Below are positions 22,597 to 37,800 of a DNA stretch of 64,000 bases, in pieces (position 1 is the first letter of the stretch; each line of letters begins with the position of its first letter). This DNA comes from Rhizophagus sp. LPA8_4_AMF (taxonomy: Eukaryota > Glomeromycota > Glomeromycetes > Glomerales > Glomeraceae): the NCBI GenBank assembly GCA_021464525.1, contig JADRCO010000017.1, positions 1-64,000 of the forward strand, written 5' to 3'. A model generated the notes under the pieces. The model made no database searches and had not been told where the DNA came from. It was given only the letters and a program-made list of their open reading frames with translations. The position numbers and the translations under genes are program-made.

Positions 22597-24132
22597 ATGA
22601 CACCCAACGATTCAAATAAAGATAATTTGCTTACCGATTCTGTGACAACCACAAGTTTGAATTCGAATAATGCTGCTTTCTGGAAGAATGATTGGTTGAA
22701 TGTTCAAAGTTCACTATCTTCGCTGCGAAGTTCGTTATCGTCTTTTTCTTCTTCTCCTTTGCGCATTATGCGAGTTAGCCAGCTAGACGCTGACTTATTA
22801 GATTCTGAGCTTTTTGAAGCATTTAAAGAGCAATTGTGGCTATTATTCAGCGTAAATATTTTGTTAATATTATAGTTAGGTTATGTGTAAATGTTGTTTG
22901 CTAAATTGTGCATTTTACAGCCTCAAATTAAACAAACTTTTGAGCCAGAATTGATTGCTATTCTGCATCTTATGTATCGCCTTACCGTTTTAGAGTCTGG
23001 CGCGACTTATGGCGCGCAATTGCAGAATCTTAAATATCGAAATGAGAGACAACATTGGGGAGGATGTGTGAAGTTGATCATTTTGTATAAGCAATTGATT
23101 GTCTTTAATATTTCAAACGATCAGATTGATTTAATACGCGTCATATAAATATATTTTTAGTACAATCCATAGCCAAAGACTCGTCATTAACAAAATTTCA
23201 GAAATTCGCGTACATCGCGTTGACAGTAGGAGGTCAATATATATGGATTCGCATCAGTCGGCTGGTGATAGCGCAAGGATGGAGTGAATTAAGTGAGGTA
23301 ATGTGGATTCTAATATAAATTATTGAAGGTATGAGATTTCGAATCCTAATATTTATGATATAATTTAGGATGATCCCCGAAAGATATTCTGGAAAGTATT
23401 GCAAAACGTAGAAAACATTTATAAAACAGTATCTTTATTAAATTTTTTGATATTTTTATATGATGGCAAGTAAGTGTGGATATAGAATTGATGTGGAAAT
23501 TTCTATATTAATGTTAGTATGCTAACTTAGTATGAACGATTATTTTTAGGTACAGTACATTAACTGATAGAATTCTTTCAATGCGTTTAGTTTATGCTCG
23601 TAGAATAATGAATAGACAAGTTAGCTTTGAATTTTTAAATCGCCAATTGGTTTGGCATGCCTTCACGGTAAACTTGATTTATTTATATCGAAAATATTTT
23701 TTTTTTAAATTTAATATAATTTTAATATGTTTTTCATAGGAATTTCTTCTCTTCATTATGCCTCTTATTAACTTGCGTAAACTCAAAAACCTTTTAAAAC
23801 GTAAACTTCTCCCTGAATCTTACTCCAGATCAAACTCACTTGATTTTTTACCTACACATATTTGTGCTATATGTCATGAGAATCAATCAGCTTCAAATGC
23901 ATCCATGTCTTCTGTTGTTATCTCGTCTAAGGTACACAATCCATATGAAACGAACTGTGGGCATAAGTATTGCTATTTTTGTATTAAAACTAAATTGCTA
24001 CAAGAAGGCGGAACCTGGCAATGTTTAAGATGTGGTGTGGAAGTGAAAGAAATTAAAAGATTTTTAGAGAAATTAGTTGAAGAGGAGGAGGAAAATGATA
24101 GAACTAATAAAGGAAAACAGCCGGCAAGATGA
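22597..24132 (+). CDS. PEX2: peroxisomal RING E3 ligase Pex2
   Basis: Membrane-bound RING subunit of the peroxisomal Pex2-Pex10-Pex12 ligase that ubiquitinates the import receptor Pex5. About six exons. The N-terminus is Ser-rich, then the hallmark RVSQLDADLLDSELFEAFKE, followed by the conserved helices PELIAILHLMYRLTVLESGA, TYGAQLQNLKYRNE and a membrane segment region (ALTVGGQYIWIRISRLVIAQ, KTVSLLNFLIFLYDGKYSTL). VWHAFTEFLLFIMPLINLR leads to the C-terminal RING: CAICHENQ, then ETNCGHKYCYFCIKTKLL and WQCLRCG. All RING ligands are present. It ends in an acidic/basic tail. The start chosen is the first ATG after the poly-T leader. An upstream ATG at 22519 is not in a conserved context. Confidence 0.93.
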
Positions 24133-24342
24133 ATGTTTACGTTAGCTTAAATATTATCGAGTAAAAATTTTCTGTAATAAATTTTACGTTAAATAAATAA
24201 ATATAAAATTCTAATATTCCGAAGATGATTATCTAATTTTTTATAATTATAATTTTACTCTGGATTTAAAATTTGTTTGTAGATCAATATTGTAATGTTC
24301 GATTAATTAGATTAATTACTCTTTTCCTTTCACTTTTACATA

Positions 24343-27799
<3,457 letters not shown>

Positions 27800-28053
27800 A
27801 AATATAAGGTAAGTAGCTTGCATTGAAATTATATTAAATAAAAAAAAGATCTAAATTTTTAAGTTACTTTTAGCTAAAGGAAGGGGAGAGAAGTATAAAT
27901 TAATTATAATTATGAGAATTTACAAATTTTTGCGATTATACGCAAGATATATAAATATTTTTTTTTTTGTTTGATAATAAGTGTCTTCCACTTCAATCGC
28001 ACTTAGTTATAAAATTATGACAAGTGTTTCTTTCACACCTTCAATCACTTCAT

Positions 28054-29247
28054 TTAACTCAAATCCATTTCATCATCTTCAATTTGACCATTTGCCGTTT
28101 CATCCTCCACAATTTGACCATCTTCCATTTCATCGTCCTGCGCGGGTGTTACACCATTATTACTGGACGGAGATGGATTGTCATATGGAGTATGAACACC
28201 ATTTCTCGTTTCTACATGTGTCGTATGATTCATGAGTGGTGTTGTTGACCCCGAATTAATAATTTCTCTATTTAAATTATCATTTACTGTCCCCGAAGGA
28301 TTTATGGATCCGTTTTCTCGAACATCAGGGCTCATTTCTTCCTCACGAGGAATGCGATACGAGTCCAAAATTTCTTGTACGCAAATACCTAATTCACGAA
28401 CATTACAATCGGTAATTTCCCACCATAATAATCCGTTGCTTGGATTAATGTTTAGTTGAAGATCCATCATTTGAGCCGCTATGTATATTGCGGCACTTGC
28501 GATAGTTTCGGGCTTTTGAAATAGACACATAGGTGTCAAGTAACTTTAAAGAGAATTAATAAATAAATTAGCGTATAACTTATTCCAACTTCAATTAAAA
28601 TAATTTGACAAAATACGTTGCAATTTTTACCTGTCGTTTATTATTGCCCAAGCATGAGATGCAAAATTTTGCAACACATTTTTGTCAACACCTAAACCAA
28701 TTAAGTATAATAAATTCGAGGAACGTGAATAGCAAGTAGTAACTAAAAAAATTGACTTACCCTTCAGCGTTTTTAAGAAGTCGAGCAGTACTTTATATGG
28801 CTTATTAATTGCTAGGTCAAAGCAGAGAGTTGCTGCGATCATCGGCTCCTTTTTTTTAATAGTCCTCGACCATGCTTCAATTTCCCCTTCGTCTTTGACA
28901 TAAGGCGACAGATCTTTTCGCGCAAACTTTGCGCAACTTATAGAAACTTGAGATATCTTTCTCATTGTTTCTTCGGTTTTACAAGCTAATAATATACATG
29001 CTCCGGCGATCTCATACTTGTGATGTCTTTTGAAGCTTCTCAACATAAAAAACCTATGATAATATGTTGCCGCCGTTGCTATTGTATTTTGAGGTATATT
29101 TAGGTTCCAGCTGACGTTTAAAAGGAATTTCATTCCTACCCTTCTCGTAATTCGTTCTTCTGTAAGAGAAGTTCCATCTCGGCGAGAAGGAGTATTATTA
29201 ATATAATCAGCTTTATTAAAACGCCAATTGGCAGAAAAGGCAGCCAT
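28054..29247 (-). CDS. transcription-type cyclin (cyclin K/T, Pch1-like)
   Basis: Regulatory subunit expected to pair with a Cdk9/Cdk12-type kinase that phosphorylates the RNA polymerase II tail. Three main exons. The first cyclin box begins WRFNKADYINNTPSRRDGTS and continues LTEERITRRVGMKFLLNVS, PQNTIATAATYYHRFFMLRS, EIAGACILLACKTEETMRKI. The second box contains MIAATLCFDLAINKPYKVLL, GVDKNVLQNFASHAWAIIND, then KPETIASAAIYIAAQMMDLQ and LLWWEITDCNVRELGICVQE. The C-terminal ~100 residues are acidic and repetitive (DGQIVEDE, NGQIEDDE). The choice between cyclin K, T and L classes cannot be settled by eye. The strong NTPSRRDG motif favours the K/T group. It lies upstream of PAF1, another elongation factor, on the same strand. 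Confidence 0.83.
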
Positions 29248-29618
29248 ATCGAATGAAGTATAAGATCGTATTAAAAAACGTATTCAGAGAGAAAAACCTT
29301 GGACAGAAAAAAAAAGGAAAAAAAATTATCTAAAATTGTGTAACAACATTGTATTGCTTTATAAAATATACCAATTATGATTTAAAAGATCTCCCAAAAA
29401 TTGTTGTCGATAAGCGGGAACTTCTATTTTTTTTGTTCTATACTTCTATTTGATATTTTTAATATTCAAATTATTATAATTGACCTGATAATTGTTTTAA
29501 TATCGTTTATATAAATAACTTAGATGTAGCTATCTTAATAGATTATAAATTATTAATTACTAAATCACTAGAACTAGTAGTGTGATAAAACTTATTTACA
29601 AAAATTTTAATTTAGAAT
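29248..29618. other. intergenic between cyclin and PAF1
   Basis: AT-rich spacer holding the PAF1 3' end and the cyclin promoter (both genes on the minus strand). No gene or repeat was recognised. Confidence 0.5.
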
Positions 29619-31377
29619 TTAATCAGCATCAATTGTGTTGTCGCTGCCAAATTCTTCGTCAAATAATTCTTCCTTTTCATCATTATCAGTCTTTAATTTC
29701 CTGTCAGACGTCCAATTATCTGTATAATCATCATTAACATCGCGTTTTCGTTTCCCAGATATATCACTATTTTTGTCAATGTCCTTATCATAATCATCAT
29801 TATCATCACTATCTAGTCTCTCTGGCGTCCTTTTTTCAATGTTTTGAACATATTCTACGTTAAGGTACGTACTACCGCCTTGTAATTCAGGCATTTGTAT
29901 TCGTTCCTATTAAAATGGAAATAACCATAAGTATTAAAAAAAAGATAATCAGGGTATTATTATATTTACCGAGGTATCCCTTCTACGTTTAAGTACCGAC
30001 GCAACATAAAGTTCAGAATAAGAAAATATTTTCTCATTTTTTCCATCAGTAGGATTTTGTTCTACAAATAATAAATCTTGATTTTCCATTACGGTATCAC
30101 TATCAATATTATAATCTCTGACCCATTTAAAGTGATACATCTATAATGACAGCGAAACCTAGTTAATTTATATATTGTATTGTATTGCATTAAAGACAAA
30201 TAAACATCTACCTCGTTTTTTGTATCTTCAAAACTTTTAATTTTCACTAGTCTATTTGCAGATTCTACATCTGGAACATACAATCGAAATAGATTTTTTC
30301 CATGTCGGTCTTCGCCCGGAATTATTATGGCTTTGCTCATTCTCGGTTCCTTTTCTGCTCCTTTGTCCTTATAACAAATTAAATATAAATAAACATTTCA
30401 TATTATAATCATATAATTATATTTATTACTAACTTCATCATCATCAATTTCATATCCTTCCCACGGATCTCTATCAAATTTATTCTGCCCACGTAAACTT
30501 TCTTGAAATTCCGGAAAAACAGGAATAATTTCTTTCACTTTCAATGAAGAATTTGATGGATGTTTTAATGTTGAAAGAAATTCTGGGTCATTTGCTTTTT
30601 CAAAGGTTCTATCAATGGCCTTAATCTGCTCTTCATGAGATTGATCCACCAGGTCTAAATTAGCTTTCAGAGCAGCCATCCTAAAGGATTTTCGTTAGTT
30701 CTATTGAACCATTATTTAATCGCTAAATCAACATGCATATTAAACCATCTTACCGACTCTCCATCGTAGTTGTCTTATTTGTTTTATATACAGCTTCTGA
30801 ATCTAAGTACTGTGTACGTCTTAACCATTCTTTAGGCTCATTTCTTGATAATCTTTTTAACCTTGGTAAATCCTGATTTACAGTTACTGGATCTTTACCT
30901 ACACAAAGCAAAGCTTGATCATTTATATCAAATGAAGTAGTTTCTCTTCGGGGATTTAACCCTAAAAAAAGAAAAAAAAAAGGAATTAATACAAAAAGAT
31001 AAATTTGTGAATAAATTAAATAAAAATAATAAACCTGATTCATCCCCAAGAAAAAGTCCCGGGTAGTCACTAAGTTCGGTTTTCATTCCTAAGTCATAAT
31101 CACTTATTAAAGGGAGTCGAGAAGCTTGAAATGATTCGAAAAATGAATCGGGTTCTGTTAAATAGTTAAGATCAACATTCCAACTAAGATCGAGTGGTAA
31201 ATGTTCCGGTGTTGGAGGGATGTGTCGATATTTCAAACTACATATGTAATTAAAGTCGGCACGATTTTTATTCCTAGAAATTATGTTAATTAAGTATTTG
31301 CGAGAAAATGCGCGATTACGCTTAAACAAATTAAACGTATAAGATAAATTTCAATACTTGGATTTTGAAGAAGACAT
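29619..31377 (-). CDS. PAF1: RNA polymerase II-associated factor PAF1
   Basis: Core subunit of the Paf1 elongation complex. Seven exons. A tiny first exon (31377 to about 31358) gives MSSSKSK and joins KNRADFNYICSLKYRHIPPT. Conserved segments follow: PEHLPLDLSWNVDLNYLTEP, SDYDLGMKTELSDYPGLFL, LLCVGKDPVTVNQDLPRLKR and EWLRRTQYLDSEAVYK. Further on are EEQIKAIDRTFEKAND, RDPWEGYEIDDDE, NLFRLYVPDVESANRLVKIK and YHFKWVRDYNID. The C-terminus is highly acidic and repetitive in Asp (DSDDNDDYDKDIDKN) with a basic nuclear-localisation-like SGKRKRDVNDD and ends EEFGSDNTIDAD. This is the classic acidic Paf1 tail. It appears complete. Confidence 0.95.
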
Positions 31378-31710
31378 TTCGAGCTAAAGGTTTTTAAATG
31401 TAATTAAAAATCGCTATCTAAACCGAAAAAGAAATGAAAATTTTAAATTTTTAGTCACTAATAACATGCTAGATTTGATATTCAGTCATAATTCCTGTAT
31501 ATCAGTCCAGATTTTACAAGCCGGTGTTATTTTTTTACCATAAAAGTCAACAAAACAAAGTTAAAACTATTACCGCCACAAAATTCCTCACGGACTCGGT
31601 TTTAACTTTTCGTACTCCTTGTTGGATCCAAGAAGTTACCCAATTTACTGCTCTTTTTTTTACATACAGGATACAGGACATTACAGGCTTTGAATCGATA
31701 TTGTTAGTTT
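31378..31710. promoter_or_regulatory. divergent upstream region of PAF1 and the C2H2 gene
   Basis: 333 bases between divergent start codons, so both promoters should lie here. No recognisable binding-site array was seen. The second half is pyrimidine-rich (for example around 31645-31665), common before fungal start codons. Confidence 0.5.
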
Positions 31711-33129
31711 ATGGAACTTTACCCCATCTCCAAAATGGAGTTGGAAAGCCGTTCTTTGCCTAAAGAAGGTTCGACACAAGCTAATAATCCTATTAAACAT
31801 GTAGCCATTAAGAAAAGTGTTCCAACGCGCCGTGCCTCAACACCTAAACCAACCACTTTATCTATGAATGACACAGATTTCTTACCAAGTGATGGACGTT
31901 TAGCTAAAGACCCTGTGTTAAACGAACCTCAAAAAAACGGGAAGCCTGATAACGCGCAACTTAGGCTTGTAGAAAAAACTGCACCACCCACAGTGAACAC
32001 AATGGATAAAGGAAAGGCACGAATAACATCATTACCGACTATGCAGTCGGATATAAATAAGGATAATTTACAAAAAGAAGGAGAAACTACTGAAAAATCT
32101 AATTTGGTCAGGACTGTTGAATATGCAACATCAAAGCCCGTAGAAGCTGATGAAACTACGACAGAAGAAGATATTACGAACTGTGTCGGTTATAAAGCAA
32201 ACATTTACGATACAAGTTTGGTTGTATGCACATTGAATGGATGTAATAAATATTTCACTAGAATGGATAAATTTTCGCATCATCGTAAAAGAGAACATGA
32301 CACAACGGACGTTGTAACAGATATTTGGATATTTGGAAATATGAATAGGGGAGAAAGTACAACTAATACTACTTCTAAAATAACAGAAAGTATAAATACA
32401 CCTAGGGTAGAAAAAACGTCAACAGAAAAGAATGTATCCTTACCTGTTAATGCCCCTCTGAATTCAATGAAAACTGAAAAAACTGAAGTATCAATTTCTT
32501 CCCTGCCAGAAAATTCTGCCCGTGCAGCATCTACAGGAGCTCCTACAGGGGCGTCTACGGGAGCATCTACGGGAGCATCTACAGGAGCATCTACAGGAGC
32601 ATCTAGAAATCGAAGACCAAAAGAACAAGAATTGATAACGTCGAGTTCAATTGATAATTCACTTACAAATAAACGAACTCGAGATCAGTTTCCAATTGAA
32701 GATAGCAAAAAAGAGACAAGTGGAAATAAAAGACGGGAAACACAGCCGCCACAACAATTCTCAGGACTTAATAATGGTGAAATACGTCAGCAACTGCAAA
32801 GACAACAAAGACGATATCCAATAGAAGAAGAACAAATAATTGGACCAGATGGACGTATAAGATATCAACCACGAGGGAATCGTGGGCAAAATGCTAATCC
32901 CGTGTATGGAATGCCATATGATACAGGAGATCCTAGATATTATAATGCTATGATGCATCCTATGAGCTTTGGACTCTCTCCTTATAGTGAATTACCACCT
33001 CCACCGCCTCCCCCGCGTTATGATGGTGGATATGGTGATATGCCATATGGCCAATTTTATGGGGGTGGAAATAGAAGATTTATAAATAATCCTCCACCGC
33101 CTCCACCCCAACCGCGACGGTCAAGATAA
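31711..33129 (+). CDS. unknown protein with a single C2H2 zinc finger
   Basis: Single-exon gene for 472 residues that I do not recognise. Most of it is low-complexity and probably disordered, rich in Thr/Ser/Lys/Glu/Pro. Near residue 178 a single C2H2 finger is visible: CTLNGCNKYFTRMDKFSHH followed by RKREH, spacing C-x4-C-x12-H-x4-H. Further on is a tetrapeptide repeat (Gly-Ala-Ser-Thr, about seven units, 32527-32607), a basic segment (SRNRRPKEQE), and a C-terminal quarter rich in Arg/Gly/Tyr/Pro with two polyproline runs, ending PPPPPPQPRRSR. The make-up suggests a nuclear or RNA/DNA-associated adaptor, but that is inference. No strand-mate suggests a pathway. Divergent to PAF1. Confidence 0.75.
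   Translation: MELYPISKMELESRSLPKEGSTQANNPIKHVAIKKSVPTRRASTPKPTTLSMNDTDFLPSDGRLAKDPVLNEPQKNGKPDNAQLRLVEKTAPPTVNTMDKGKARITSLPTMQSDINKDNLQKEGETTEKSNLVRTVEYATSKPVEADETTTEEDITNCVGYKANIYDTSLVVCTLNGCNKYFTRMDKFSHHRKREHDTTDVVTDIWIFGNMNRGESTTNTTSKITESINTPRVEKTSTEKNVSLPVNAPLNSMKTEKTEVSISSLPENSARAASTGAPTGASTGASTGASTGASTGASRNRRPKEQELITSSSIDNSLTNKRTRDQFPIEDSKKETSGNKRRETQPPQQFSGLNNGEIRQQLQRQQRRYPIEEEQIIGPDGRIRYQPRGNRGQNANPVYGMPYDTGDPRYYNAMMHPMSFGLSPYSELPPPPPPPRYDGGYGDMPYGQFYGGGNRRFINNPPPPPPQPRRSR
32527..32607 (+). repeat. in-frame 12-bp minisatellite (Gly-Ala-Ser-Thr)
   Basis: About six to seven near-identical copies of GGAGCATCTACA in tandem inside the C2H2 gene, keeping the reading frame and encoding Gly-Ala-Ser-Thr units. 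Copies differ at a few synonymous or near-synonymous sites, so the array is not brand new but could still vary in copy number between strains. Confidence 0.85.
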
Positions 33130-33674
33130 TGAAGGAATGGAAAATTAATTATTTAATTAATGTAATTAATTAACTAATAAATTTGGGTCATCGATTTCTC
33201 TGCTTTATTTTTATTTTGGTTTGGCATATTATAATTATTTAATACGCCAAAATGGGATTTATAAAGTTTTGATTTTGGGACAATTCACCAAATACTTTTA
33301 CATTTTCAACTCAATATGTAGTATATATTTCTCCAACAAAATTTTGTAGAATAATAATATTATATCCTATTTGCTTTCAACATCCTGTAGAATTGTTGCT
33401 CTTTATATTATTTGCAACAATTATGGCGTTACTTCTTACTCTTATTTTTTCTTTTAAATCTGTTATAAATATTATACATTTGGATTAATAATTAAATTAA
33501 GGCACATACTGGATATTTTATCTGTTAATTCAATTGGAGGGGATGCTCGTTTAACATTGCAATTAAGAAAGAAGCGATTTGTTTCAGACATTTTGTTATC
33601 ATACATTTAAACATTCAGATTTAATCTTATTCATTTTTCAAACATCTTTCAGTCTTGTTGCTCTTCTCTTTGAT
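33130..33674. other. convergent 3' intergenic region
   Basis: It lies between the C2H2 gene stop and the SEN15 stop. AT-rich, with no coding or repeat feature recognised. Confidence 0.5.
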
Positions 33675-34543
33675 TCAACCGACACAATTATTAGTTGGGG
33701 GAACAATTCCTTCATGAACTTTATAATAAACCACCGTTGAGTCGGGGAACGTGATGGCAAGAGTAACACTGTATATATAAATATTTAAATTTAAAGAAAA
33801 TTTGTAAAACCAATATAATAATAATTTAACTCATTAGAATAATTCACACTTTACATGTATATTAAATGTTCATTTATTGTACAAAAACCATGAAAACCCT
33901 GTATATATTAGTGTATATTTTTTTAAGAAACAAACCTTTTATATGAAGGTTTGTTCAAAAATGATTGTAGCGAAGAGAATAATAAGGTTATGCTGTAAAT
34001 AGTCATAAAAAGAGTGTTTAAGCATTAGTATTTATAATGGTATAAATTATAAAGTCAAACTAATTACCGTTCAATTGACCATGATTCAGAGGAGGAACAT
34101 GGAACAATTATTTGAGTTTCAGTCTTCAAGTATAATGGAAAGTGGTGAAGAATGAGAATTCATCGAAAAAAAAGGAAAACAAGAAATATATTTAAAGAAT
34201 TATTTTACTCAATTATTACTTCTGTGTTTGCGTTGCCGAATATCACACACCTTTGTAAGGGTTCATTTTCTATAACTTTAACCACCTTCCAAGCTTTTGC
34301 TAAAAGAAAGAATTTTTTTTTACAAATTCATTAAAAAATATGCGAAATTAGATAATTATTTACCTTTTGTCAAGTCAAGATACACTTGAGAAAGGTGAGT
34401 TGCTGATTGTGGATATTTCTCACAAAATGGGGTGATTTGTTCGAGCTGAAAGCAATAAATTTTACGCGAAAAATTAGAATTAAATATACTAACTGAAAAT
34501 AAATAACTCCTTTTCTAAAACTCACCGCTGGAATAACGTTCAT
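33675..34543 (-). CDS. SEN15: tRNA-splicing endonuclease subunit Sen15
   Basis: Structural subunit of the heterotetrameric endonuclease that cuts introns from pre-tRNAs. Five short exons join in phase to about 120 residues. Exon 1 gives MNVIPA. Then LEQITPFCEKYPQSATHLSQ with VYLDLTK, and AKAWKVVKVIENEPLQRC (donor at TGT followed by gtgata). Next is TETQIIVPCSSSESWSIER, then VTLAITFPDSTVVYYKVHEG and IVPPTNNCVG before the stop. The last segment matches the TSEN15 hallmark (TLAIVESDSTIVYYKL in human). Because the exons are small and the protein diverges fast, automatic annotation could easily miss it. The phase fit and the conserved end make the call firm, though exon borders rest on inspection only. 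Confidence 0.85.
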
Positions 34544-34872
34544 CGTACGTGTAAAATAGCGAATAATTAGAAGAAGAATAATAAAAAAATTTTGATGCAG
34601 GTATTTTTCCCGTATTATAAATTATTGATCGGCAATACAAGATCATGCAAGGTTGATTTTTGATTTACAGTATTTCCTTTTTCTATTCGAGTATTTTATT
34701 GATAAATTGAAAAAATTTTCTTTGGAATGGCACAACCTTTTAAGCCAACCCCAGCTTCCCAACAGGTCGTTGAAGATACTGGTAATTCCCAGTTTATATA
34801 AAAATGATAGACATGCACCTTTTTGTTTTTCAGCGCATTTCAATAAATTTTCGATTTTCAATAGCGAAGGTT
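34544..34872. promoter_or_regulatory. divergent upstream region of SEN15 and alpha-actinin
   Basis: 329 bases between divergent starts. Open frames here on both strands overlap each other and show no family resemblance, so I treat the region as promoter and 5' leader. Confidence 0.5.
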
Positions 34873-37800
34873 ATGGACAGAACTTGGGAGACTATTCAAG
34901 AGAAAACTTTTACGAAATGGTATATTCTGTTTTATATAGTTATCGCTTAGAGTTGCAAATTAATTTTAGAATGATGATTTATTAACAGGGTGAACAGTAA
35001 ATTGGCTATAAAGGATATAACTCCAATTAGCGATTTGAATCGTGAAATATCCGATGGAGTTCGATTAATTCAACTTTTGGTGAGCCACCCTGGAGCAATC
35101 CAAATCCAAATTGGCAGAATCCAATTACTTTATAATATTTCATAATTTCCGTCAAAAATTTAGTCAGTTAATCCTGCAGCTTAGGAGGCATCAAGTTGAT
35201 ATTTTGTCGCTCAACATAAAGATTGATCTTGATATTTAAATTTGAATAGAACAAATTAATTCGAATCGCTTAATTGATTATTATCAAGAGAAATTAATTG
35301 ATGATTTGATTTGATTGCTTTATGATTACAAGCGAACTATTATATTACATCTTCAATAAGGATTATAATTCAATAATCCCTCTTTTGCTCAATTAGGAAA
35401 TTATTGGAGATACTTCTCTCGGCAAATATAACAAAAATCCAAAAATGCGCATTCAAAGAGTTGAAAATGTGAATAAAGCATTAGAATTTATCAAACATAG
35501 AGGCGTTTCCCTCACCAATATAGGCGCTGAAGGTAACTTCATTCTATTTAAAGCATAGATTCCAATCGTGTAAATTGTATATGAATTGGGAGTTTCTTTG
35601 TGTTATTAGGTTATTATCTCACAATCATATAATAAATTATTTGTATTTATAACTTAATGAACTCTCATCGTTAGATATTGTTGATACCAATCTTAAACTA
35701 ATTCTTGGTATGATCTGGACTATTATTTTGAGATTCACGATTGCCGATATTAGGTTCGCATAATTTACAAAAAGATTCTTGCATTTATATTATAAATATT
35801 TGATTCTTACTTGGTAAAAAAAATATACATATATAGTGAGGAGGGACTTACAGCTAAGGAAGGTCTGTTACTTTGGTGTCAAAGAAAGACAGCTCCTTAT
35901 GCCGAAGTTGATGTGCGTGATTTTACTTATAGGTAAAAATAAGTGTTTCCAAACCTAGTCGTTATAAATTCTTATTACGATATTGTTTTAAAGTGCATTT
36001 TAATTTGATACAATGAGTTGGCAGGACGGTTTAGCATTGTAAGTGAAACATTATTATCTGTATTATCAAAAATTACGAATTCAGGAAATTTACTCTAAAG
36101 TTTGCTTGTTAGCTGTGCATTAATACATCGACATCGTCCCGATTTATTAGATTATGATTCGTTAGACAAGGTGAATTAAGTAATTTTTAAAATTTAAGAT
36201 ATTAATTTTGCTAAGTTAATTTGAAAATACACAATACAGTCGAACCGTCATGCGAATACCGCCTTAGCATTTGATGTAGCAGCAACGCATCTTGACATAC
36301 CGGTATTTAGAGCTTTTTATATATTCCTGAAATCTTATTATATTTCTCAACTTATATATTTTTCTTTTTTAGAAATTATTGGACGTAGAGGACGTTTGTG
36401 ATATTCAAAAACCTGATGAACGATCAATTATGACCTATGTTGCTTTATATTTTCATGCTTTCTCACACTTAGGTCAGATGATTATTTATTTGAATTATGT
36501 ACAATTCTTGCGTAGCTTATTTTTAAATCTATATCTTGGATAAATAGATAAAGTAGAAATTGCTGGTAGGAGAGTAGCAAAATTTGCAGAAGTCATGCAA
36601 TCCGCTTGGGATATGGAACATGATTATGAACGTCGCGTCGAGCAGGTATTGTATTTATAAAATCACATGTACATTTTTAAAAGTAAAATATCTAATTAAT
36701 TTGCTAATAATTGTCTTTTAAGTTGATGAAAAATGTTAATGATAGGAAAACTGTCTGGGCTAATTCACGTTTCGATGGAAGTTATTCTGATGCTAAACGT
36801 CAATCTGCTGAATTTAATAATTACAAAAGTTCAGAGAAACGTAAATGGGTATCTGAAAAAAGTGATTTAGATTCATTACTTGGAAATATTCAGACCAAGC
36901 TTAAAACTTATGAATTACAACCTTATCACCCTCCTGCTGGATTAACTTTAGCTGACCTAGATAAAGTATGGCAAGGCTTATTGGCTGCTGAAGTTCAAAG
37001 ATACAAATCAATTAATGATAAAATTAGAGAGTAAGTCTTTATAAAATAAGAATTATAAAATTAAATATTGTGTAAATATTTATTTATTTACTTATTTTTT
37101 ATAGTATTAAGGAAAACCTTCGTAAATCATTTGCTCAATCAGCAAATAATTTTCAGAAAAATTTGGAATCTATACTACAAGTATTGTCTAAATTAGATGG
37201 AGAATTAGATGCTCAACTTGAAACCGTGAAAAGTCTTTCTGTAAAACTAGGATCTTTAGATAATTCTCTTTCTCGTATTGAAGAAATTGACGCTCAATGT
37301 CGTGAAGCTAATATAGAAGAAAATGATTATACTGTATTTTCAGTAGATGACTTGAGATTCGAACTGGAACTTGTAAAACAATCTGTTAATAAGAAATCTG
37401 CGTTTATCGAAAATCAGGTAACTATGTATTTTTTATTATATTATTATTTTAGTATTGTCACTCATATTTTTTCATTTTATTAAAAAGATCGTGTCAAGAA
37501 GTATGACAAATTTAACCCCGGCACAATTAGAAGAATTTGAAAGCACTTTCCGGCATTTCGATAGAGATTCTACAAATACGTTAAATACTTATGAATTTAA
37601 AGCAGCCTTGGCTAGTTTAGGCATTTTCCATAATGTGTGTTATGTTTCATTTTATAAACTTAAATGACTTCATAATTTAATTATTAAAACAATTACTTAT
37701 ATTATTTATTAGGATGATGAATGGGAAGCTACATTCAATCAAATGACTGATGGGCAATCCGAAGCCACTTTTGAACAGGTAATTTATAAAGTTATCTTTT

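Noticed and set aside
27981-28248. Plus-strand frames with repeated His-Leu-Pro-Phe motifs
   Set aside because: They mirror the acidic repeat at the C-terminus of the cyclin gene on the other strand.
34653-34985. Plus-strand frame of 110 residues before alpha-actinin
   Set aside because: Only its last part overlaps the true first exon, which is in another frame ([11 protein letters not shown]). The rest is promoter sequence.
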